Shown one piece after another: positions 7,353-13,136 of a stretch of 13,136 bases of DNA (position 1 is the stretch's first letter; each line of letters opens with the position of its first letter). Position numbers and translations under genes: made by a program. The stretch comes from Oscillospiraceae bacterium (lineage in GTDB: Bacteria > Bacillota > Clostridia > Oscillospirales > Acutalibacteraceae): the NCBI GenBank assembly GCA_902761265.1, contig CACWJV010000030.1, forward strand, positions 1 through 13,136, in the 5' to 3' direction. The notes under the pieces are model-generated. The model did not search any database. It was not told the origin of the DNA and was given only the letters and a program-made list of their open reading frames with translations.

Positions 7353-7622
7353 TCACACGCGGTGCATCAGCGTGAAAATATCCTCGCGCTGGGTGCGGAC
7401 CACAAGTCCCATCTCGTTGCCGATGGCGGCAAGCTTGTCGGACAGCTCGGCCACGGGCAGCTTGCTTTTTGCAAGATCGATCAGCATCGCCATCGTGAAA
7501 AATTCCTGCATAACGGTCTGGCTGATATCGAGGATATTGACGTCGTTTTCGGCAAGGCAGGTGCACACGCGGGCGATGATGCCGGTGGTGTCCTTGCCGG
7601 TCACGGTAACGATAGCTTTCAT
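7353..7622 (-). CDS. UPF0237 family ACT-domain protein
   Basis: The 89-aa protein is a single ACT domain: MKAIVTVTGKDTTGIIARV opens with the beta-strand and GKDxxGI(I/V)A loop typical of this ligand-binding fold, followed by NDVNILDISQTVMQ. ACT domains usually bind amino acids and dimerise. The ligand of this subfamily is not known to me. It has normal family length. AGGAGG lies 7 nt before the ATG at 7622. It is the first gene of a transcript with UPF0210 (9-bp gap) and probably the DUF2975-like gene. Confidence 0.92.
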   Translation of the reverse strand: MKAIVTVTGKDTTGIIARVCTCLAENDVNILDISQTVMQEFFTMAMLIDLAKSKLPVAELSDKLAAIGNEMGLVVRTQREDIFTLMHRV

Positions 7623-7654
7623 AGGGTGTCCTCCTGAAGGGTATAGATAATTCT

Positions 7655-7682
7655 ATTATAGTTTTTCTGCGCGATTTGTCAA
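7655..7682 (-). promoter_or_regulatory. Strong sigma-A promoter of the ACT/UPF0210 operon
   Basis: A consensus TTGACA -35 (7682-7677) and a consensus TATAAT -10 (7660-7655) on the minus strand are separated by 16 bp, about 30 nt upstream of the AGGAGG site of the ACT-domain gene. Confidence 0.85.
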
Positions 7683-7721
7683 GGTAAAACGGGGAAGCGT
7701 ATAACAGGTGTGTTCCATTTT

Positions 7722-7753
7722 CAACAAAGAAAGACCTCCCCGAGTGGAGAGGT
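7722..7753 (-). terminator. Probable intrinsic terminator of the 307-aa gene
   Basis: On the minus strand ACCTCTCC-ACTC-GGGGAGGT (7753-7734, 8-bp stem with one G-U pair) is followed by CTTTCTTTGTTG. The T-rich tail is interrupted by C and G, so strength is uncertain. It lies about 75 bp after the stop of the 307-aa gene and just before the next operon's promoter. Confidence 0.55.
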
Positions 7754-7829
7754 TAACTGATGAAACAGATTATCAGAAAAGAGCACTCAAATCTGCAGCA
7801 AAATTGATGCTTGGAAATCAATCAAAGAG

Positions 7830-8753
7830 TCATTCTATCCATTGTAATGAACCTAATGAATCATTGTAATAATCTATCAATTTTGATTCATATCTTTCCA
7901 TATCTACAACAACTCCTTGTCGCTGTGTAAACTCAACTGAAGCCAGTGCGATCATGTATTTACTATCCGGACTAAAAGCTGCATCAATAAACCAATAAGA
8001 AATAGGGAGCCCCTTTACTAGACCATAATCATATTTCTTATGCCGGGAAATACTATACTTAAATAAATATTGGATTCCAAAAATGTTTATAGGTCCTCTA
8101 AAAACCAATGTATCCTCATTTATAAAACCAAGGATGTCAGCTTTTATATGTACAGAATCTAATGAAGAAGTAGCTTCATCGAATATAGAGATGCGATAGC
8201 CTTCTTGAAAAACAAGTCTATTGTTAAAGGTATAAAGTCGAAATTCTTCATCCACATCCGGTCGAATTTGAACTCTATCAAAAATAGTAATATGATCACT
8301 ATCATTGTATTGCCAGTCATATAAAGAGGATCCAAAACGAAATAAAACCCCGTTATGAAAAGGCAGAATCTGATCAGGAACTTGTTGTAAAACAACTTCC
8401 TTTATTCTCTTTCCTTCATTAGAAAATACTTCTGCGGTAATACATTTTGATATGAAGATATAACACCATCCATGGTCGGATAACTGAACAGCACTTGCTA
8501 CATTTTTTCCATACGTTGTTTTTAATTCAGCAACATCTGCTTCTCCTGTAGTTGTATCTCCCCTTATAATGGAAGTATCATAATTCTTTTTGTTATCAAA
8601 TCTCAGCAAATAGTTGTTTTTAATGAATGAAAAAGATATTTCTGGCAATTCAACACTTGAAGTTACATAGTTTCTCAGTAACCAGAGCAAAGATAACATA
8701 CATAAACACAAAATAATGGGTATTCCAATCCCTAAAACTGTTTTTGTTTTCAT
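7830..8753 (-). CDS. Unrecognised membrane-anchored protein in AT-rich island
   Basis: I do not recognise this 307-aa protein. Residues 6-26 are one hydrophobic segment after MKTKT, fitting a signal anchor with the rest outside the cytoplasm. The body is rich in alternating hydrophobic and aromatic residues suggestive of beta structure. DAAFSPDSKYMIALASVE (257-274) resembles a blade motif of TolB/WD40-type propellers, and similar blade-like stretches recur (for example GVLFRFGSSLYDWQ and RLYTFNNRLVFQEG). A beta-propeller-like extracytoplasmic domain is therefore a guess. Codon use is strongly A/T-biased, unlike all neighbours outside the island, which points to horizontal acquisition. The ribosome site AAAGGTAG is weak. 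It starts 13 bp after the end of the disrupted gene at 8767-9071, as if the two were one operon. Confidence 0.75.
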   Translation of the reverse strand: MKTKTVLGIGIPIILCLCMLSLLWLLRNYVTSSVELPEISFSFIKNNYLLRFDNKKNYDTSIIRGDTTTGEADVAELKTTYGKNVASAVQLSDHGWCYIFISKCITAEVFSNEGKRIKEVVLQQVPDQILPFHNGVLFRFGSSLYDWQYNDSDHITIFDRVQIRPDVDEEFRLYTFNNRLVFQEGYRISIFDEATSSLDSVHIKADILGFINEDTLVFRGPINIFGIQYLFKYSISRHKKYDYGLVKGLPISYWFIDAAFSPDSKYMIALASVEFTQRQGVVVDMERYESKLIDYYNDSLGSLQWIE

Positions 8754-8766
8754 AGCTACTACCTTT

Positions 8767-9071
8767 TTACTCTATTAATGTACCTTTCTTCTGTATTTCT
8801 GAACAAACAATACTAGGTGTGCAATAAATAGATGATGTTGCCTTTGATCCAAACAAATCGGAGACACAATTCATAACCATATCTCTAACAAATGTTGCAC
8901 AATTCGCTTTTGTAAAGCTATAAAATTTTTATATTGCCCACTTTTCACCTCTCTATATTGCGTACTTTTCCCTTTTTTATTGTCTGGCTTTAGACAAGTC
9001 ATAAACAAGGCTAGTAGAAAATCCAAACTATCATATTCTTCATTTGTTACCTTTTTTACTAATTTAACTTT
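8767..9071 (-). pseudogene. Frameshifted remnant of a protein with an NCATF (papain-like?) motif
   Basis: Two overlapping minus-strand frames read as one protein if a single base is restored. The first (9071-8871, 66 codons, no ATG near its start) gives KKVTNEEYDSLDFLLALFM and later REVKSGQYKNF. The second (8928-8767, 53 codons) gives FYSFTKANCATFVRDMVMNC and ends TPSIVCSEIQKKGTLIE. Joined at the A5T4 run at 8930-8922 the product reads GQYKNF-YSFTKANCATFVRD. The order VTxEEYD, then Y-x-(5)-NCATFVxD, then a TPS segment recalls papain-like or NlpC-type families with an N-C-[AT]-T-F active-site Cys (inference). Upstream stops remove any N-terminal domain. A programmed -1 shift at A-AAT-TTT is an alternative to a broken gene. 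No homologue could be checked. Confidence 0.45.
8931..8970. repeat. Imperfect 16-bp direct repeat, 24-bp period
   Basis: ATATTGCCCACTTTTC (8931-8946) and ATATTGCGTACTTTTC (8955-8970) match at 14 of 16 positions. The period is 24 bp, a whole number of codons. In the remnant gene it encodes KSTQY then KSGQY, so it looks like an in-frame partial duplication. Confidence 0.6.
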
Positions 9072-9081
9072 TTACAGTATC

Positions 9082-9110
9082 AATATAGCATAAACAATTT
9101 CAAAAATCAA
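9082..9110 (-). promoter_or_regulatory. Possible promoter reading into the AT-rich island
   Basis: TTGATT (9110-9105), 17-bp spacer, TATATT (9087-9082) with TG one base upstream of the -10. The region is very AT-rich, so chance matches are expected. It would start transcripts about where the disrupted gene begins. The rest of 9072-9171 holds nothing else I can identify. Confidence 0.35.
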
Positions 9111-9171
9111 CGATTAAATAACGGTTTGAGATTAATATTTGTTAATACACAGCGTGTCTGTATTCTGCCCT

Positions 9172-9735
9172 TCATTTCAAAAACAAATCTCCTATCGTTG
9201 CGTATGAGCCACTCGGCATTCGCGTGTGCCGCATTTCCGCATTCAAATGAAACTGTTCACTGATAAGTTTGCCGAGATCCCGATACTTCCAATTGTCCCG
9301 AACCGGCTGTGCCGAAACGAAATTGATTATTAACTTGCCGGAACCGTTCGGTTCCCTTGCTTTCGCAACGCCTGTCAATACGATTGGCAAATCATAGGCT
9401 TCCACCATCCGATTGGAAAAAGCCATCACCTGCGCAAGCAGACCGAGCGTTTGCGCCTGCTGCTGTGCGCGCAGCAGCTTTGACTGTTTCTTTTCCAGCT
9501 TCATTGTCTGCTTTTTGTCCAGATGCTTCTGCCGGTTTTCCCAAAAAGAGCAGTCCTCAAACTTCTCCAATCGGTCACAATGCTTTTCCAGACACTGCTT
9601 ATGCTTCAGAATGCTTTTTGTTAAATGTCCCGGATGCAGACTGCTATGGCAATAACCCACGAGTGCAACTGTTTCCTGATAAACCGTTTCACCTGTCACC
9701 AGCTTTATGATACGGTTTGAATACGATTCTTCCAT
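9172..9735 (-). CDS. Uncharacterised Cys/His-rich protein with coiled-coil centre
   Basis: I do not recognise this 187-aa protein. The N-terminal part has four cysteines, C29, C48, C53 and C62 (C-x18-C-x4-C-x8-C), among many histidines (H30, H34, H37, H45, H52), a possible metal site. Residues about 66-105 are Lys/Gln/Glu-rich and probably helical or coiled-coil. Residues 115-187 look like a small mixed domain containing LPIVLTGVAKAREPNGSGKL, and the protein ends SYATIGDLFLK. There is no signal peptide or membrane segment. Start 9735 is chosen because AGGAGG lies at 9748-9743 with 7-nt spacing. The frame extends further upstream to 10062 only by crossing the ispE terminator and coding region. 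It has its own promoter, so it is a single-gene unit. Confidence 0.75.
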   Translation of the reverse strand: MEESYSNRIIKLVTGETVYQETVALVGYCHSSLHPGHLTKSILKHKQCLEKHCDRLEKFEDCSFWENRQKHLDKKQTMKLEKKQSKLLRAQQQAQTLGLLAQVMAFSNRMVEAYDLPIVLTGVAKAREPNGSGKLIINFVSAQPVRDNWKYRDLGKLISEQFHLNAEMRHTRMPSGSYATIGDLFLK

Positions 9736-9765
9736 TTTCCGACCTCCTTTTGGTTTCTGCTGCGC

Positions 9766-9792
9766 ATTATAGCACATATCCCGCAAAAGCAA
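9766..9792 (-). promoter_or_regulatory. Extended -10 promoter of the Cys/His-rich gene
   Basis: A perfect TATAAT (9771-9766) preceded by TGC (TGn extended -10), with TTGCTT (9792-9787) upstream at a short 15-bp spacing. It lies about 18 nt before the AGGAGG site. Confidence 0.7.
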
Positions 9793-9865
9793 GACCCGAA
9801 AAAAGGAGTTTAGCGGAGAACAAACTTTTTGTGACTTTTGCCATACTGAGAGAATGTTATCGAAC

Positions 9866-9888
9866 AAAAAAGCCGCCCGGCGGGCGGC
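9866..9888 (-). terminator. Intrinsic terminator after ispE
   Basis: On the minus strand GCCGCCC-GCC-GGGCGGC (9888-9872) is followed directly by TTTTTT (9871-9866). This is a textbook GC stem plus U-tract, 17 bp beyond the ispE stop. It separates ispE from the Cys/His-rich gene. Confidence 0.92.
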
Positions 9889-9905
9889 ATACGGTTGAAT
9901 GTTGA

Positions 9906-10784
9906 CTAACGGCTGTCGTCGGTTTCGATTCCTCGCGGCACACAGTCGCACACATACACGTTTTGAAAGTTGCGGCGCAGCTCGCGGGCAGCCTCCTCGG
10001 CGTCCGCTTCGCTGCTGAAGATGCCGAACACGCTCGGCCCGCTGCCGCTCATACAGGCGCACGACGCGGCATGGCGGCGCAAAACACCCTTGATGATCAC
10101 GCGCTCCGACACGTCGATGAACTGTTCAAACACGTTGTCCACCCTTCGGTACACGCCGTCGAGGTCACCCGCAAGAATGCTTTGCAGCATACCGCTTTTA
10201 TCGAGATGGCGCACACGCTCCGCCGTGTCAAAGGCTTTGTACGCTTCGCCCGTGGAAACGTTGCAGTCGGGCTTCACGATCACGATTTTGCCGAAATCCA
10301 GCGCCGGCAAAAACGACAGAAGCGTCCCCGTATGCTGGGCGAGCATCAGACCGCCGAGGGCACAAAACGGCACGTCGGAGCCGATGGCGCTGCCGACGCG
10401 GATCAGTTCGCGCGTGTCAAGCACGTTTTTGTGCAGCCGGTTGAGACCGACCAAAACCGCCGCCGCGTCTGCCGAACCGCCGGCTAGCCCCGCCGCGTGG
10501 GGAATGTGCTTTTCAATTAGGATATCCAGTCCCGCCATCGGCAGCTTTGTCTCTTGGAAAAACAGCTTTGCCGCCTTGTAGGCGAGGTTGCCCTCCCCCG
10601 CCGGGATTGCGGGATCGCTGCAGGAAACGGCAAGACGGCCTGAATTGTTTTCGGTCAACGTCACAAGATCATAGAGCGACACCGACTGCATCACCATAAA
10701 CAGATCATGGTAGCCGTTCGGCAGCGTGGAAAGAATATCGAGCATCAGGTTGAGTTTGGCGTAAGCCTTGAGGGTGAGCGTCAT
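9906..10784 (-). CDS. ispE: 4-diphosphocytidyl-2-C-methyl-D-erythritol kinase
   Basis: The 292-aa GHMP-family kinase phosphorylates the 2-hydroxyl of CDP-methylerythritol with ATP in the non-mevalonate isoprenoid pathway (cytoplasmic). Marks: KAYAKLNLMLDI (6-17) with conserved K10; the glycine-rich ATP loop PHAAGLAGGSADAAAVL (95-111); GSDVPFC (135-141) with the catalytic Asp137; and the C-terminal MSGSGPSVFG (245-254). Length is typical. GGAGG lies 5-6 nt before the ATG at 10784. It is bounded downstream by a strong terminator. No clear promoter was found in the short stretch between its start and the repeat element at 10825. Transcription may come from within the element or by read-through from the transporter. 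Confidence 0.95.
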   Translation of the reverse strand: MTLTLKAYAKLNLMLDILSTLPNGYHDLFMVMQSVSLYDLVTLTENNSGRLAVSCSDPAIPAGEGNLAYKAAKLFFQETKLPMAGLDILIEKHIPHAAGLAGGSADAAAVLVGLNRLHKNVLDTRELIRVGSAIGSDVPFCALGGLMLAQHTGTLLSFLPALDFGKIVIVKPDCNVSTGEAYKAFDTAERVRHLDKSGMLQSILAGDLDGVYRRVDNVFEQFIDVSERVIIKGVLRRHAASCACMSGSGPSVFGIFSSEADAEEAARELRRNFQNVYVCDCVPRGIETDDSR

Positions 10785-10824
10785 AAATACCTCCGGGGGT
10801 TAAAGAAAAGCTTATTCTTATTTT

Positions 10825-11094
10825 AATTCGGAATTCGGAATGCGGAATTCGGAATTGTGGGACACCGCGCAAAGCGCGATGCGTCAAATGCGTAACGGCA
10901 AGGTCATATCTTTGCTGTCAGGAAATGCAAATCTGTTCGTTGACGGAAGCAGACTTGTTGCATTATTCCCGTTTCAGCGAATACGATCTACGCGATGTCG
11001 GAAGCGAATCGTTTGCGCCGCGGCGCATGGTGTCGGATTGCCGCGCGGAAGCCCGCGACCTTCATTCCGAATTCCGCATTCCGAATTCCGAATT
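10825..11094. mobile_element. 270-bp MITE-like element with perfect 31-bp inverted ends made of AATTCGG heptamers
   Basis: The left end (10825-10855) and right end (11064-11094) are perfect reverse complements over 31 bp. Each is a tandem of 7-nt units, AATTCGG, AATTCGG, AATGCGG, AATTCGG, then a partial unit. The 208-bp interior is GC-moderate and has no convincing gene. Open frames through it translate the ends as FRIPHSEFRI-like strings. No transposase is present, and a target-site duplication is not obvious. It lies between the transporter's terminator and ispE. It could be a non-autonomous transposable element or a long-hairpin-forming dispersed repeat. Confidence 0.7.
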
Positions 11095-11135
11095 GAAGAT
11101 TTTGCAATTTGCCTTATGCAAATTGCAAAATCTTC
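11095..11135. repeat. Perfect 18-bp inverted repeat with 5-nt loop
   Basis: The arms 11095-11112 and 11118-11135 are exact reverse complements around CTTAT. The stem is mostly A/T with the core TTTTGCAATTTGC. It directly abuts the right end of the 270-bp element (11094) and shares its six outer bases (11130-11135) with the neighbouring terminator-like hairpin, so the two cannot form at once. Confidence 0.85.
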
Positions 11136-11157
11136 CCGACGTTGCCGCCGGGAAGAT
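11121..11157 (-). terminator. Terminator-like hairpin after the GPH transporter
   Basis: On the minus strand ATCTTCCCG (11157-11149), a 10-nt loop and CGGGAAGAT (11138-11130) form a 9-bp stem followed by TTTTGCAATT. It starts 11 bp after the transporter stop. The U-tract is short. Confidence 0.65.
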
Positions 11158-11168
11158 AGTCAGCGTTT

Positions 11169-12998
11169 TTATTCGGCAGCGGTTTCCGCCGCGTTGCGCT
11201 TGGCGTTCAGTTCATCGAGAATGCGCGTGTGCTCCTTGTCGGGCAGCGCATACTTCCACGTCGGGATCGCAGCCAGCAGCATACCGATCGCAGGCGGGAC
11301 GGAGATCAGGAAGAACATGGCGGCGGCGAATTTACCGTCGTTATAGGTTTTGAAGTCCGCACCGTTGACCAGCGCGTTGTTCAAAAGCGCCACATTTTTG
11401 TCGGAGAACTTCACAATCGCATAGACGGCGCCGGAAATCAGCGACGCGATACCGGCGGACAGCTTGGTGATAAAGCTTTGGCCGGAGAAGAACACGCCGT
11501 CCGGGCGGATGCCGTTTGTATATTCCTCATAGTCGACGCAGTCTGCGATCATGACCGACTGCAGCACGTTCAGCGAGCCCATCGACGCGCCCGCCATGAA
11601 GAACAGAATGCTCATCACGATCATGCCGTCCCAGGTCAGCACATCGCCGCCGGAGAGCTTAAAGAAGACGAAGATGAGTGCAAACGGGATGGCGCCGATT
11701 GCGGTGAAGAAGTTGTACATATTCTTCTTTTCGTGCTTTTTAATGAGCGCCGGCACGGACAGCGGGAAGAAGATCATACCGCCGAACAGGCCGATCACGA
11801 GGATGACGACCTTCAAAACAAGCTCGGTGTTGAGCGCGCCGTCCACAAACAGCGTGGCGCCGATATCGTTGTTGAAGAAGTAGTACATCACGAGCGTCAT
11901 GGCGACGATGCCGAGCAACTGGATCGGGCTGCGCAAAATGCCGGAAATGAGGATCTGGCGGAACGGCTTGTTGCCGAACATGATCTGGAAGTTTTCTTTG
12001 ATGGAATAGGTCTTTTCGTTTTGCGGCGAAACCTTTTCCTTGACGGAGAATCCGGCAAACTGGAAGAGGATCGTTGCAAACACCGTCATCACAACGGCAA
12101 GCGTGATATACGCCATGCGCAGCGAGTGCGCCTCGTCCATGCCCTGCGCCTTAAACATCCCCTGGAAGGCCGGCGCGATCATGGTGAACAGCGTGCCGAT
12201 CATACCCACATTGGCAACAGCACGGGCGAGCGAGAGCGCCTTTGCGCGGTCGTTTTGGTCTTCGGTCATCAGCGAGGTGACGCCCCACAGCGGGATGTCG
12301 CCGATCGTGTAGGTCATGCCCCAAAGGACATAGGAGAAGGCAGCCCAGGCGATGATGAGCGCGCCCTTGGCTCCGGTCTTTTTCACAAAGCCGAGTTCGC
12401 TTTGGAATTCCTGGAGAATCGTTTCGGCAAGTGCGTTGTCGGTCACAGGCGCTTTGTCGGCGTCGGTATAGATCATGACCTTGGTTTTGACGATATTGCC
12501 GTCCGCGTCCATCAGCGTTTTGCCGTTTTCGTCCTTTTTCAGTTCCCATGTGCCGTCGGCCGGAACAAACAGATACTTCGTGCCGTCAAATTCCAGCTCC
12601 TTGACAAGGTCGCTGTCCACGAAATCGACATAGGCCGCCGGATCCTGCAGCGCCACTTCGTGCAGCTCGTTCGGTTCGGCATACATGCCGTTGAGGAAGG
12701 GCAGAATCGTCGTAATCAGGATCACACCGGGCACAAACAGCAGATAGGGTTTGCATTTGCCCCATTTGGTGCGGGTCTTGTCCACGATGGTACCCATCAT
12801 CGGGTCGTTGATCGCGTCCCAGACACGCGCCAGTGCGAAGATCAGCGAGCACGCGATCGCCGGCAGGAAGATAACGCTTTGGAAATAGAACGCAAGGCCG
12901 GTGGCAATGATATTATAGATAATGTTTTGTCCGGCCAAACCTGTCAGATAGCCGGCCAACTCACGCTTGGTATAGGTGAGCGGAGATTTTTGACTCAT
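11169..12998 (-). CDS. GPH-family (MelB-like) sugar:cation symporter with large external loop
   Basis: This 609-aa polytopic membrane protein has the glycoside-pentoside-hexuronide:cation symporter marks. ARVWDAINDPMMGTIVDKTR (57-76), followed by TKWGKCKPYLL, contains the Asp residues that bind the coupling cation in MelB-type carriers. The late ADCVDYEEYTNGIRPDG (485-501) precedes the FSGQSFITKLSAG helix. About twelve hydrophobic segments are visible. The family is usually about 450-500 aa. The excess is a hydrophilic stretch at about 106-212, between the third and fourth membrane segments, which is predicted outside the cell. The substrate cannot be read from sequence. It starts at ATG 12998 with AGAGGG about 8 nt upstream. 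It is transcribed alone from a strong promoter with an operator-like palindrome, fitting sugar-responsive control. Confidence 0.9.
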   Translation of the reverse strand: MSQKSPLTYTKRELAGYLTGLAGQNIIYNIIATGLAFYFQSVIFLPAIACSLIFALARVWDAINDPMMGTIVDKTRTKWGKCKPYLLFVPGVILITTILPFLNGMYAEPNELHEVALQDPAAYVDFVDSDLVKELEFDGTKYLFVPADGTWELKKDENGKTLMDADGNIVKTKVMIYTDADKAPVTDNALAETILQEFQSELGFVKKTGAKGALIIAWAAFSYVLWGMTYTIGDIPLWGVTSLMTEDQNDRAKALSLARAVANVGMIGTLFTMIAPAFQGMFKAQGMDEAHSLRMAYITLAVVMTVFATILFQFAGFSVKEKVSPQNEKTYSIKENFQIMFGNKPFRQILISGILRSPIQLLGIVAMTLVMYYFFNNDIGATLFVDGALNTELVLKVVILVIGLFGGMIFFPLSVPALIKKHEKKNMYNFFTAIGAIPFALIFVFFKLSGGDVLTWDGMIVMSILFFMAGASMGSLNVLQSVMIADCVDYEEYTNGIRPDGVFFSGQSFITKLSAGIASLISGAVYAIVKFSDKNVALLNNALVNGADFKTYNDGKFAAAMFFLISVPPAIGMLLAAIPTWKYALPDKEHTRILDELNAKRNAAETAAE

Positions 12999-13024
12999 TT
13001 AAAAGCCCTCTTTTCAAACGATTT

Positions 13025-13043
13025 TTGCGTATCGTTTACGCAA
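13025..13043. promoter_or_regulatory. Candidate operator at the transporter transcription start
   Basis: TTGCGTA-TCGTT-TACGCAA is a perfect 7-bp inverted repeat around a 5-bp centre. It sits just after the -10 box, covering the expected start point and about the first 18 nt. This is a repressing position. Size and composition suit a LacI/GalR-family regulator. It does not match the full cre consensus of CcpA. No regulator gene is in the window. Confidence 0.6.
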
Positions 13044-13048
13044 CTTCT

Positions 13049-13077
13049 ATTATATCTTATAAAAATCAAATCGTCAA
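13049..13077 (-). promoter_or_regulatory. Strong sigma-A promoter of the GPH transporter
   Basis: TTGACG (13077-13072) and a perfect TATAAT (13054-13049) with 17-bp spacing, about 50 nt before the start codon. Bases 13078-13136 are AT-rich upstream sequence in which I see no gene or further element. Confidence 0.85.
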
Positions 13078-13136
13078 ATACAAGATTTTTGGTAATAATT
13101 GTGTAAATTGCACAAAGTATGCACAGCGGACACTGC

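Noticed and set aside
5970..7637. 555-codon plus-strand frame antisense to UPF0210 and the ACT gene
   Set aside because: Spans two well-supported minus-strand genes and has no recognisable domain or convincing ribosome site.
7744..7869. Plus-strand small frame (GTG start, about 41 codons, containing TDETDYQKRALKSAAKLMLG)
   Set aside because: The product looks plausible, but the frame overlaps the terminator hairpin and the end of the convergent 307-aa gene. A frame of this length is expected by chance in AT-rich DNA.
10840..11353. Plus-strand frames across the 270-bp element
   Set aside because: They translate the heptamer ends into repetitive strings such as FRIPHSEFRI, then run antisense into the transporter. 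There is no sign of coding selection.
11229..13106. 625-codon plus-strand frame antisense to the GPH transporter
   Set aside because: Runs antisense through the transporter, its operator and its promoter. Composition is Asp/His/Arg-rich without domain features.

Overview
The window looks like a chromosomal segment of a fairly GC-rich member of the Bacillota, most likely class Clostridia. The evidence is Shine-Dalgarno sites of the AGGAGG type, sigma-A promoters, a short-form cobalamin methionine synthase with a separate reactivation protein, and the UPF0237 (ACT)/UPF0210 gene pair. No rRNA, tRNA or CRISPR array was seen. Every gene I can support lies on the minus strand, so transcription runs from high to low coordinates. 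Long open frames on the plus strand are antisense shadows.

Read in the direction of transcription: (1) 13077-11169 holds a well-marked promoter, a candidate operator palindrome and a GPH-family sugar:cation symporter with an unusual extra loop of about 105 residues. It ends in a hairpin that overlaps a second, perfect 18-bp-stem hairpin. (2) 11094-10825 is a 270-bp element bounded by perfect 31-bp inverted repeats. (3) ispE (isoprenoid synthesis) follows, with a strong terminator. (4) Next is an uncharacterised 187-aa Cys/His-rich protein with its own promoter. (5) About 9171-7700 is an AT-rich island that looks foreign. It carries the frameshifted remnant of a protein with an NCATF motif, followed by an unrecognised 307-aa membrane-anchored protein. 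(6) An ACT-domain regulator and UPF0210 form a tight pair with a clear promoter, and a small DUF2975-like membrane protein follows. (7) The methionine/one-carbon cluster comes next: metF (5,10-methylene-THF reductase), a stand-alone methionine synthase reactivation domain (ATGA overlap with metF) and a 799-aa MetH lacking that domain. Together they would make methyl-THF, transfer its methyl group to homocysteine through cobalamin, and rescue oxidised cobalamin. (8) The left edge has a secreted GDPD-fold protein, cut by the window end, in which the recognisable catalytic residues are replaced.

The most unusual feature beyond the genes is a set of intergenic repeats. Three unrelated families (AGGGCCR, AATTCGG/AATGCGG and CTGTGCA/CGATGCA) are all tandem arrays of exactly 7 nt with palindromic cores. 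They sit directly against stop codons, ribosome binding sites or hairpins. One array supplies the last codons and stop of the reactivation protein, and another forms the ends of the 270-bp element.
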